Shown: piece after piece, positions 1-5,816 of the stretch
How positions within the stretch are numbered: the first letter of the stretch is position 1
How the letters are laid out: the number at the start of each line of letters is the position of its first letter
NCBI GenBank assembly: GCA_031401035.1
Contig: JANNRA010000046.1
Location: forward strand, 1 to 7,165
Origin: JANNRA01 sp031401035
GTDB lineage: Bacteria > Desulfobacterota > Binatia > HRBIN30 > CADEER01
DNA length: 7,165 nucleotides
Reading direction: 5' to 3'
Notes under the pieces: model-generated
What the model was told of the DNA's origin: nothing
What the model saw: only the letters and a program-made list of their open reading frames with translations
Databases searched by the model: none
Program-made: the position numbers and the translations under genes

Positions 1-1
1 C

Positions 2-487
2 GCATGTTGGATCGCCAACGACAACACCGTCGGCCAGATCGCCATCGCCGGCACTCCCGAGGGCGTCGAGATCGCCACCGAGGCCGCCAAGCAGGCCGGA
101 GTCCGGCGCATCACGCCCCTCAACGTCGGCGGCGCCTTCCACACCCCCCTCATGGCCGAAGCCGCCGAGGCCCTCGCCGGTCACCTGGCCATCCTCTCCT
201 GGCACACGCCCGACGCCCCGGTCGTGTCCAACGAGGACGCCCGGTCCTACACCGACGGCGCCGGCTGGCGCGACCGCCTCGTCACGCATCTCACCCGTCC
301 CGTCCGCTGGCGGGGTGTCATGGAGACCCTGGCCGGCCTCGGCGCGACCACGTTCCTCGAGATCGGCCACGGTTCGATGATCGCCGGCTTGGCCAAGCGC
401 ACCGTCCCCGATGTCCGGGCCCTGGGCATCGCCGCTCCCGACGAGCTCAGCGTTCTCGACCATATCGATTCGATCGAGGCCACATGA
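2..487 (+). CDS. fabD: Malonyl-CoA:ACP transacylase (FabD family), 3' part
   Basis: This is the C-terminal 161 residues of a FabD-type acyltransferase; the N-terminus, including the GHSxG serine nucleophile, lies left of the window. FabD moves malonyl from CoA to acyl carrier protein in the cytoplasm to start type II fatty acid synthesis. The frame opens with a WIANDN...GQIAIAG stretch typical of the family. It then shows GAFHTPLM, which holds the His of the Ser-His pair. Near the end is TTFLEIGHGSMIAGLAKRT, matching the usual 'EvGPG.vLtGl.KR' tail, with GHG in place of the common GPG. The stop is TGA at 485-487. The length of the visible part fits a complete C-terminus. A polyketide-synthase-type acyltransferase is the alternative, but the protein ends as stand-alone FabD does. 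Third codon positions are almost all C or G, more C-rich than the genes to the right. It converges with etfA. Confidence 0.88.
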   Translation, partial: ACWIANDNTVGQIAIAGTPEGVEIATEAAKQAGVRRITPLNVGGAFHTPLMAEAAEALAGHLAILSWHTPDAPVVSNEDARSYTDGAGWRDRLVTHLTRPVRWRGVMETLAGLGATTFLEIGHGSMIAGLAKRTVPDVRALGIAAPDELSVLDHIDSIEAT

Positions 488-543
488 ATGACCACGGAAC
501 CTCGACGCTCATCGCACCCCGGGCCCGGCCCGTGCCGCATGGT

Positions 544-623
544 CCCGGGGGGTCTTTGGCTTTCACACTTTCCCCAAAAACCCCCGGGGGGCGGGGGGGT
601 GGCCCCCCACCCCCGCGCGTTTT
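544..623. terminator. Two tandem G/C-rich stem-loops between convergent genes, probable bidirectional terminator
   Basis: The first stem pairs 544-559 with 574-588 around a 14-base loop: three C:G pairs, a bulged G, six pairs, one C/A mismatch, then TTTGG with CCAAA. The second stem pairs GGGGGTGG (595-602) with CCACCCCC (607-614) around a CCCC loop. In the plus direction the second stem is followed by GCGCG and then four T (620-623), suiting termination after fabD. In the minus direction the complement of the A tract at 576-580 gives five U, which suits termination after etfA. The placement between two converging stops supports the terminator reading. The pairing was done by eye, and folding energy was not computed. 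Confidence 0.6.
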
Positions 624-631
624 GCTTTCCT

Positions 632-647
632 GGCGCGATTCCGCGCC
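632..647 (-). other. Small stem-loop just after the etfA stop
   Basis: GGCGCG (632-637) and CGCGCC (642-647) form a perfect 6-bp stem with a 4-base loop. It lies 8 bases beyond the etfA stop codon. No T tract follows on either strand, so by itself it is not a classical intrinsic terminator. It may protect the 3' end of the etfBA message or act together with the larger hairpins at 544-623. Confidence 0.4.
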
Positions 648-655
648 GTGGGCGT

Positions 656-1621
656 TCAGTGCTTCAACTTCTCGACGGCGTCCTTCATTTCCGGGACCGC
701 CTTGAACAGATCCGCCACCAATCCATAATCCGCCACTTGGAAGATCGGCGCCTCCTCGTCCTTGTTGATGGCGACGATAACCTTCGAGTCCTTCATCCCG
801 GCAAGATGCTGGATGGCGCCGGAAATACCGACCGCGACGTAGAGCTCCGGTGCGACCACCTTGCCGGTCTGGCCAACCTGTAAGTCGTTCGGGACGAATC
901 CCGCATCGACGGCGGCCCGGCTGGCGCCCATCGCCGCGCCCATGGCGTCGACGAGCGGTTCGAGCACCGTCGTGAAGTTCTCTCCGTTCTTGAGTCCGCG
1001 GCCGCCAGACACGACGATGCGGGCCTCGGTGAGGACCGGGCGGTCGGACTTGGTCTCGTTGAAGCTGACGAACTTCATGTGCAACGCACCAGTGTCGATG
1101 GCGGCCGAGACCTTCTCCACGGTCCCGGACGTCGCCTTCGCCGCGGCGTCGAAGGCCGTGGCGCGGACGCTGACGACTTTCCGCGGCGTCTCGATCGAGA
1201 TCGTCGCGATCGCGTTGCCGGCGTACATCGGTCGGACAAGTGTGCCGTCATCGTTGATGGCGGTGATCTCGCACGCCATTCCCGCCTCAAGGCGGACGGC
1301 GACACGGGGCAGGAGATCCTTCCCGATCGCGCTCGCCGTTGCGATGACCGCATCGAAGCCCTTGTCGGCGGCGAGCCCGGAAAGTGCCTGGGCATGCGCA
1401 TCGGCGACGTAGTGTTCGAGTGCAGCATGCTCGACTGCGTAGGCAGTTTTCACGCCGTACTCCGCCAGCTCTCTGGCGAGCCCCTCGACGTCGGCCCCGA
1501 GCACCGCCGCGCTGCAGGTTCCACCCGTTTTTTCCGCCAGGATTTGGCCCGCACGGACGGCAACGAGAGCAATTTTCGAGAATTTCTTGTGCTGGTGCTC
1601 AGCAAATACAAGCACGTTCAT
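656..1621 (-). CDS. etfA: Electron transfer flavoprotein alpha subunit
   Basis: EtfA (321 aa, a normal length) binds FAD and with EtfB carries electrons from acyl-CoA dehydrogenases towards ETF:quinone oxidoreductase at the membrane. The N-terminal ETF domain begins MNVLVFAEH and runs to about residue 190. The C-terminal FAD-binding domain shows SGGRGLK (205-211), MGASRAAVDAGFVP (231-244), VGQTGKVVAPELY (249-261), GISGAIQHLAGM (265-276) and VAINKDEEAPIF (283-294), all family hallmarks. There is no N-terminal ferredoxin-like extension. Start: the ATG at 1621 has a GAGGAG ribosome site (1628-1633) six bases upstream. It lies 37 bases after etfB in the same direction, so the two are surely co-transcribed. 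It looks like the housekeeping, non-bifurcating type, although that assignment needs a phylogeny. Confidence 0.97.
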   Translation of the reverse strand: MNVLVFAEHQHKKFSKIALVAVRAGQILAEKTGGTCSAAVLGADVEGLARELAEYGVKTAYAVEHAALEHYVADAHAQALSGLAADKGFDAVIATASAIGKDLLPRVAVRLEAGMACEITAINDDGTLVRPMYAGNAIATISIETPRKVVSVRATAFDAAAKATSGTVEKVSAAIDTGALHMKFVSFNETKSDRPVLTEARIVVSGGRGLKNGENFTTVLEPLVDAMGAAMGASRAAVDAGFVPNDLQVGQTGKVVAPELYVAVGISGAIQHLAGMKDSKVIVAINKDEEAPIFQVADYGLVADLFKAVPEMKDAVEKLKH

Positions 1622-1645
1622 GCGTGACTCCTCGCAATGCGGGGC

Positions 1646-1657
1646 GCGGCGCGCCGC
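1646..1657. repeat. 12-bp perfect palindrome in the etfB-etfA gap
   Basis: GCGGCGCGCCGC is perfectly self-complementary and sits in the 37-base spacer, just after the etfB stop and 12 bases before the etfA ribosome site. As RNA it could form at most a 4-bp stem with a CGCG loop. In a GC-rich genome such a palindrome may be chance. A role in etfA translation or in adjusting the subunit ratio is possible but unsupported. Confidence 0.3.
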
Positions 1658-1658
1658 C

Positions 1659-2414
1659 TCAGATGACCTTGGCCTCGGAATGAAGGAGGCCCACCAATTC
1701 GTCGACGGACCCGACCTTCTTGCCCGCCTCCCGTTTCGCCGGAGCCTCGAACTTGTGGACCTTCAACGTTGGCACGGTGTTCACGCCGGCCTCGGCGAGG
1801 GGGATCTCCTTGAGCTCTTTTTTACGCGCCTTCATGATCCCCGGCAGCGACGCATAGCGCGGTTCGTTCAGTCGCAGGTCGACCGTGATCACCGCCGGCA
1901 GCTGAATCTCGAGATCCTCCAACCCACCGTCCACCTCCCGCGTGACGACGGCAGACTTCGTGTCGGGCGCGAGCTTCACCTCCGAGGCGAACGTCGCCTG
2001 GGCCCATCCGAGCATCTCGGCGACCATCTGCCCGACGACGTTGGAGTCGTCGTCGATCGACTGCTTACCCATTAGCACCAGTTCGGGTTGCTCTGACTCG
2101 ATCAGCTTCTTCAGCACGCGCGACACGACGGCGGGCTCGACCTCGTCCTCGCTGACCACCAAGATCGCGCGATCGGCCCCCATCGCCAGGCCGGTGCGCA
2201 GCTGTTCCTGAGCGACTTTGCCGCCCACGCTGATCAACACCACCTCGGCGCCGCCCTGCTTTTCCTTTATGCGTAAGGCTTCTTCGATGGCGATCTCGCA
2301 GAATGGGTTGACCACGTACTTGACGTTGTCGGCCACGATTCCGGCGCCGTCCGGGCGCACCTTGATCGTGGCGTTCGGGTCCGGGACCCGCTTCACAGCT
2401 ACCAGGATCTTCAC
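1659..2414 (-). CDS. etfB: Electron transfer flavoprotein beta subunit
   Basis: EtfB (251 aa, normal length) is the AMP-binding partner of EtfA and the face that docks to acyl-CoA dehydrogenases. It begins MKILVAVKRVPDPN. It shows NPFCEIAIEEALRIKE (36-51) and the AMP-site signature GKQSIDDDSNVVGQ (116-129). The segment LRLNEPRYASLPGIMKARKK (180-199) follows, matching the recognition loop that anchors to partner dehydrogenases, with Leu190 in the anchor position and a basic K-R-K-K patch. This favours a role in beta-oxidation-type acyl-CoA oxidation. Start choice: a longer frame reaches 2441, but the GTG at 2412-2414 has an excellent AGGAGG site seven bases upstream and gives the conserved family N-terminus. 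It follows the iclR gene by 103 bases in the same direction. Confidence 0.97.
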   Translation of the reverse strand: MKILVAVKRVPDPNATIKVRPDGAGIVADNVKYVVNPFCEIAIEEALRIKEKQGGAEVVLISVGGKVAQEQLRTGLAMGADRAILVVSEDEVEPAVVSRVLKKLIESEQPELVLMGKQSIDDDSNVVGQMVAEMLGWAQATFASEVKLAPDTKSAVVTREVDGGLEDLEIQLPAVITVDLRLNEPRYASLPGIMKARKKELKEIPLAEAGVNTVPTLKVHKFEAPAKREAGKKVGSVDELVGLLHSEAKVI

Positions 2415-2421
2415 CGGGATT

Positions 2422-2427
2422 CCTCCT
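2422..2427 (-). promoter_or_regulatory. Ribosome binding site deciding the etfB GTG start
   Basis: On the minus strand this reads AGGAGG, a consensus Shine-Dalgarno sequence seven bases before GTG (2414-2412). It settles the etfB start at the GTG instead of the upstream in-frame codon at 2441. Confidence 0.8.
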
Positions 2428-2460
2428 CGACAAGGGTGCAAAAGCGTGGCCTAGCACGCA

Positions 2461-2517
2461 CCCCACGGTGGGACAAGCAAGCCTCCTGAGCTTGCCGCGC
2501 GCGGCCCGAGGGCCGCG
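2461..2517. promoter_or_regulatory. Cluster of three inverted repeats between iclR and etfB
   Basis: The 103-base gap (2415-2517) has three self-complementary elements. CCCAC-G-GTGGG lies at 2462-2472. GCAAGC (2477-2482) pairs with GCTTGC (2490-2495) around a 7-base loop. CGCGGCCC (2500-2507) pairs with GGGCCGCG (2510-2517), abutting the iclR stop codon. The last could attenuate or end the iclR transcript, though no T tract follows. The first two could be operators or leader hairpins for etfBA. On the minus strand TTGTCC, 17 bases and TAGGCC is only a weak promoter match. Whether etfBA has its own promoter is undecided. Confidence 0.35.
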
Positions 2518-3294
2518 TCAGTCCTTGAATCCGAGGCGGTGCGAGAGCTCGAGCCCGGCCGTTCGCATGAGCGGGGCGATCACTTTCTCCATGCGTTCTG
2601 CACCCATGCGATGGGCGGGGCCGGAGACCGCGAGGCTGCCGACGACGTTGCGCGTGTAGTCGCGGATCGGCACGGCGATCGAATGCACGTCGATGATGTG
2701 CTCGCCGAGTTCCACCGCATAGCCCGCTTCGGCAACGCGCTTGAGCTGCTGCTGCAGCGCGGCCGTCTCGACGATGGTCCGGTCCGTAAACCGCGCCAGG
2801 CCGGCGGTGAGCGCCTCGCGGAGATGGGCGTCCGCGAGGAACGCCAGCTGAACCTTGCCGGCCGCTGTGCAGTGCAGCGGCAGATCCTCGCCGACACGGG
2901 CCGTCAACCGCACCGGGTTCGGCGCCTCGGCGGCATCGAGCGGCACGACGCAGGCTTTGCGCAGAACGCTGACGAACGCCGTCTCATTCGCGTCACGCGA
3001 CAAGGACTCAATGATAGGGCGGGCCTGCCGCAACAGCCCCATCTGCGAGACGTAGGTCTGTCCCAACTGCAGGCAGCGGATGCCGAGCCGGTAATTCTCC
3101 GTCGCCTTGTTCTGCTCGATGTAGCCGCGAGATTCCAGCGTGGCAAGCAGCCTGAACACGTTATTCTTGTGCAGTTTCAGCCGTTTGCTGAGTTCAGTCA
3201 CGCCGAGCTCGTCGTGCTCGCCGGAGAACTGCTCGAGCACGTCGAGCGCGTGAGACACTGATTGAATGATGTAGTTCGTCTTTTCGCGCCGCAC
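2518..3294 (-). CDS. IclR-family transcriptional regulator
   Basis: This 258-residue protein has the normal IclR layout. The N-terminal winged helix-turn-helix spans about 10-70, with GVTELSKRLKLHKNNVFRLL (31-50) as the recognition region and LESRGYIEQN (53-62) as the wing. A linker follows, then an effector-binding GAF-like domain (about 85-255) with the typical LTARVGEDLPLHCTAAGKVQLA segment (130-151) and SIAVPIRDY (205-213) plus GSLAVSGPAHRM (219-230). IclR proteins usually bind small acids or aromatic compounds and often repress or activate an adjacent catabolic operon. The start is GTG at 3292-3294, with GGAGG (3300-3304) five bases upstream. It reads towards etfBA and stands head to head with the dienelactone-hydrolase cluster. 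Regulation of etfBA, itself or the divergent cluster is inference from position. The effector is unknown. Confidence 0.95.
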   Translation of the reverse strand: MRREKTNYIIQSVSHALDVLEQFSGEHDELGVTELSKRLKLHKNNVFRLLATLESRGYIEQNKATENYRLGIRCLQLGQTYVSQMGLLRQARPIIESLSRDANETAFVSVLRKACVVPLDAAEAPNPVRLTARVGEDLPLHCTAAGKVQLAFLADAHLREALTAGLARFTDRTIVETAALQQQLKRVAEAGYAVELGEHIIDVHSIAVPIRDYTRNVVGSLAVSGPAHRMGAERMEKVIAPLMRTAGLELSHRLGFKD

Positions 3295-3313
3295 GCTGGC
3301 CTCCGAGTTATGC

Positions 3314-3330
3314 GGAAAAGGCGTTTTACC
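3314..3330. promoter_or_regulatory. Imperfect palindrome, candidate IclR operator
   Basis: GGAAAAGGCGTTTTACC is an imperfect 17-bp palindrome (GG.AAA five bases TTT.CC). It is a rare A/T-containing island in this GC-rich DNA. It lies 20 bases upstream of the iclR start and overlaps the putative -10 box. Its GGAAA...TTT arms recall the half-sites of the E. coli IclR operator (TGGAAAT-N-ATTTCCA), but the spacing differs. Binding to this site would fit autorepression of the regulator gene. This is an inference from symmetry and position only. Confidence 0.35.
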
Positions 3331-3356
3331 TACTCAGGGAGCCCGCAACCTGTCAA
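3327..3356 (-). promoter_or_regulatory. Candidate sigma-70-type promoter for iclR
   Basis: On the minus strand a perfect TTGACA (3356-3351) is followed after 18 bases by TAGGTA (3332-3327), a poor -10 match. The transcript would start near 3320 and carry a leader of about 25 bases with the GGAGG ribosome site, a plausible layout. The weak -10 box keeps confidence low. For the divergent plus-strand cluster only a poor candidate (TTGCCA, 17 bases, TTACTG) is visible between 3370 and 3405. Confidence 0.35.
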
Positions 3357-3437
3357 CCGCTCGGTGGACACGCTTGCCAGCACTGACGGGCGTCCGTTAC
3401 TGATGGCCCTCACAACTCTCGGGAGGTGGCAGACGCG

Positions 3438-4145
3438 ATGGATACGACCACAAGTACGGAGCGGATCGGCACCGCAGACGGCATGATGAGCGCCTTTCTG
3501 GCTCGACCAACCGCGGCTGGTCCGCACCCGGCGGTGCTGGTGATCATGGAGGCCTTCGGGCTGACCCGGCACATCCAGGACGTCGCAACGCGCATCGCGG
3601 CGGAGGGCTTCGTCGCGCTGGCACCAGACATGTACTACCGCGAGCCCAACGCGGTGGTCGGCTACGACCAGTTGCCGGACGCAATCCGCCTGATGAGTGG
3701 ATTGCGCGACGATAGCATCGTCGCGGATGTCCGGGCCGCTGTCGCCCACCTGCAGTCACTGACCTGCGTGCGCGGCGATCGCATAGGCATCACCGGGTTC
3801 TGCATGGGTGGTCGGATCAGCTTCCTCAGTGCCTGCGCGATTCCCGAGATCAAGGCGTCCGCACCATTCTACGGCGGCGGGATCGGCGGCCTGCTCGACC
3901 GTGCGCCGGCCATCACCTGCCCGATGCTGCTCTTCTTCGGCGATCAGGATGCCTTCATCCCCAACGACGAGGTGCAGAAGATCACCGCGACCCTGCGCGA
4001 CCTGAAGAAGGCGGCGGAGGTGCAGATCTATCCCGGTGCGCCGCACGGCTTCTTCTGCAACGAGCGCGATTCGTATCGTGGCGATGCGGCCGCCGACGCG
4101 TGGCGCCGGCTGACGATCTTCCTCGCGCTCCATTTGCGCTCGTGA
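3438..4145 (+). CDS. Dienelactone hydrolase family protein
   Basis: This is a 235-residue alpha/beta hydrolase, nearly the 236 of the classical dienelactone hydrolase (carboxymethylenebutenolidase), a cytoplasmic enzyme of the modified ortho-cleavage pathway for chloroaromatics. The catalytic triad is visible and in register. The nucleophile is Cys122 in GFCMGG, the acid Asp171 in FGDQDAFIP, and the base His203 in APHGFFCNER. Glu38 in IMEAFGL matches the Glu that activates the Cys in the known enzyme. Cys in place of Ser is the family signature. Start: the ATG at 3438 is preceded by GGAGGT (3422-3427) ten bases upstream; an in-frame GTG at 3426 overlaps that site and is unlikely. It is the first gene of a three-gene cluster, and its stop overlaps the next start. 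No other chloroaromatic genes are visible, so the true substrate may be another ester, lactone or thioester. Confidence 0.93.
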   Translation: MDTTTSTERIGTADGMMSAFLARPTAAGPHPAVLVIMEAFGLTRHIQDVATRIAAEGFVALAPDMYYREPNAVVGYDQLPDAIRLMSGLRDDSIVADVRAAVAHLQSLTCVRGDRIGITGFCMGGRISFLSACAIPEIKASAPFYGGGIGGLLDRAPAITCPMLLFFGDQDAFIPNDEVQKITATLRDLKKAAEVQIYPGAPHGFFCNERDSYRGDAAADAWRRLTIFLALHLRS

Positions 4146-4879
4146 GCTTCGATCCCGTCACGCTGACGGGTCGGCCGGACGGGGCGCACCTCGTCCTGTC
4201 GTGCGAACACGCGTCCGCCGCCATGCCGGCCGAGTACGCCAACCTCGGACTCGGCGCCGACGAGCTTGCCGATCATATCGGCTGGGACATCGGTGCCGCC
4301 GCGGTCGTGACGGCGCTGAGTCGCGGCCTCGGCGCGCCGGCGGTCCTCAGCGCCGCCTCGCGGCTGTTGGTCGATTGCAACCGGGACGTCGGCGACGCCG
4401 ACCTGATGCCGCACACCAGCCACGGGACGGCGATTCCCGGTAACGCCTGTATCGCCCCAGCGGAGCATGCCGCACGGCTGGGGCGATTCTACGATCCCTT
4501 CCACGCTGCGGTCGATGCGCAGCTCGCGCAGTGCCCGGGGGCGCTCCTGCTGAGCGTCCATTCGTTCACGCCGTCCTTGCGCGGGGCCGAGCGGGGGTTC
4601 GACGTCGGCGTCCTCTTCGACGACTTTGACGACGTCGCCCACGCCTTCGCCGACCGCATCGCCTCCAGCGGGTTCAGCGTACGGCTGAACGAGCCCTATT
4701 CCGGCCTCGACGGGCTCATCTACAGTGCCCGCCGCCATGGGCGCCGTCACCGCGTCCTCTACCTTGAGCTGGAGATCAACAACCGATTGATTGGGCGCGA
4801 CGACGAGGCCCAAGATCTCGCCGCCCGGCTCGCCGCGGCGGTCGCCTGGCTTGCCCGCTCGCCGTCCGTAACTCGCTGA
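4142..4879 (+). CDS. N-formylglutamate amidohydrolase family protein
   Basis: This is a 245-residue protein of the FGase (HutG-like) family, zinc-dependent enzymes whose classical member splits N-formylglutamate into formate and glutamate at the end of histidine breakdown. Visible family marks are LSCEHASAAMP (19-29), DHIGWDIGAAAV (44-55), SRLLVDCNRD (73-82), IPGN (98-101), LSVHSF (137-142), NEPYSGLDG (183-191) and LELEINN (208-214). His23, His121, His140 and Glu209/211 are candidate metal or catalytic residues. No histidine-utilisation gene is present, so a different N-formyl or N-acyl amide substrate is plausible. Start: the frame is open to a GTG at 4100. However, GTG at 4142 forms a GTGA overlap with the upstream stop (4143-4145), which suggests translational coupling, and the region between the two lies inside the conserved end of the upstream gene. 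No clear ribosome site is seen. The function within the family is uncertain. Confidence 0.85.
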   Translation: MSFDPVTLTGRPDGAHLVLSCEHASAAMPAEYANLGLGADELADHIGWDIGAAAVVTALSRGLGAPAVLSAASRLLVDCNRDVGDADLMPHTSHGTAIPGNACIAPAEHAARLGRFYDPFHAAVDAQLAQCPGALLLSVHSFTPSLRGAERGFDVGVLFDDFDDVAHAFADRIASSGFSVRLNEPYSGLDGLIYSARRHGRRHRVLYLELEINNRLIGRDDEAQDLAARLAAAVAWLARSPSVTR

Positions 4880-4895
4880 TCCTCTGGGGGAACAT

Positions 4896-5807
4896 ATGCG
4901 CATCGTGCTTTTTGGCCAGGCCGCCTTCGCCCAACAAGTCCTCGACGGCCTGCGCGAACGCGGGCACGAGGTGGCGGCCGTCTACTGTCCACCCGCGGCC
5001 AAGCCAGATCCCCTCGCGGCGCGAGCGCGCGAACTCGATCTGCCGGTACATGAACATGCCTCGCTGAAAGGCCCGGAGGTTGCCGCCGAGGTCGCCGCCT
5101 GTGTAGCCGACCTGGGCGTGCTGGCGTACGTGACCCAGATCGTTCCCCCGGCCGTGTTCGCGGCGCCGCGGCTTGGCAGTATCTGCTTTCATCCGTCGCT
5201 GCTGCCGCGCTATCGCGGCGGTAGCGCGATTCCATGGCAGATCATCCGCGGCGAGTCGGAAACCGGCGTCACCGTGTTCTGGGTAGACCCGGGCATCGAT
5301 ACCGGAGCGATCGTGCTGCAGCGCCGGGCGCCTCTGGGCCCCGACGAGACGGCGGCCTCGTTGTACTACAACACCCTGTTCCCGATGGGCGTGAGCGCCG
5401 TCCTCGAGGCCGTCGAACTCATTGCGGCGGGCGCGGCGCCCCGGCAAGCGCAGGACGAATCGCGTGCGACATACGATCCGCTCTGTCGCGACGCGCACGC
5501 ACGTGTCGACTGGGCGCGGCCGGGAGCGGAGGTGTACAACCTGATCCGCGGCTGCGATCCACAGCCCGGTGCATTCGTTCTCCACGCCGACACCCCCGTG
5601 CACCTGTTCGACGCCCGGCGCGTCGCGGCGCCCCTGACGGCACCGGGCGTCATCGCCGCCATCGCGTCCGAAGGTATGGTTGTCGGCATCACGGGGGGCG
5701 CCATCAGCATCGGTCGCCTGAAGGTCGGTGCCGGCAGGAAGGTCGCGGTGGCCGAGGCCGCGAGCGCGCTTGGCCTACGGATCGGCGTGCGGATCGGAGA
5801 CGCGTAG
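4896..5807 (+). CDS. Formyltransferase/10-formyl-THF hydrolase family protein (ALDH1L1 N-terminal-like)
   Basis: This 303-residue protein has an N-terminal formyl-transferase Rossmann domain (about 1-185) and a C-terminal FMT_C-type beta-barrel (about 200-300). The fold is shared by methionyl-tRNA formyltransferase and the hydrolase half of 10-formyltetrahydrofolate dehydrogenase. The catalytic pair is present: His99 in FHPSLLPRYRGGSAI and Asp135 in GIDTG, 36 residues apart as in the family. The Asn usually two residues before the His in tRNA formyltransferases is Cys97 here. LIAAGAAPRQAQDESRATYD (175-194) and YNLIRGCDPQPGA (214-226) resemble the dehydrogenase hydrolase half more than tRNA formyltransferase. 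No aldehyde-dehydrogenase domain follows, so it would act as a stand-alone 10-formyl-THF hydrolase or a transferase to another acceptor. The start is ATG at 4896 after a weak G-rich site (4886-4890), 16 bases after the FGase-family stop. It ends 9 bases from the converging biotin-carrier gene. Confidence 0.88.
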   Translation: MRIVLFGQAAFAQQVLDGLRERGHEVAAVYCPPAAKPDPLAARARELDLPVHEHASLKGPEVAAEVAACVADLGVLAYVTQIVPPAVFAAPRLGSICFHPSLLPRYRGGSAIPWQIIRGESETGVTVFWVDPGIDTGAIVLQRRAPLGPDETAASLYYNTLFPMGVSAVLEAVELIAAGAAPRQAQDESRATYDPLCRDAHARVDWARPGAEVYNLIRGCDPQPGAFVLHADTPVHLFDARRVAAPLTAPGVIAAIASEGMVVGITGGAISIGRLKVGAGRKVAVAEAASALGLRIGVRIGDA

Positions 5808-5816
5808 CGTCCGGCG

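Noticed and set aside
488..883. Open frame on the plus strand starting with an ATG directly after the fabD stop
   Set aside because: The translation is low-complexity Pro/Gly/Arg, crosses the hairpin block and then runs antisense through the end of etfA. It resembles no known family.
861..1627. Long plus-strand open frames opposite etfA
   Set aside because: These are antisense shadows of a high-GC gene. The etfA frame has full family conservation and the opposite frames show none.
2415..2441. Upstream in-frame start for etfB giving nine extra residues
   Set aside because: The consensus AGGAGG lies between this start and the GTG at 2414, and the family N-terminus begins at the GTG.
3370..3405. 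Promoter for the plus-strand cluster: TTGCCA, 17 bases, TTACTG
   Set aside because: The -10 element hardly matches consensus, so it was kept only as a remark and not called.
3426..3437. Earlier GTG start for the dienelactone-hydrolase-family gene
   Set aside because: It overlaps the GGAGGT ribosome site that serves the ATG at 3438.
4100..4141. Earlier GTG start for the FGase-family gene
   Set aside because: It would give a 46-base overlap with the end of the upstream gene and lacks a ribosome site. The GTGA overlap at 4142 is the more usual arrangement.
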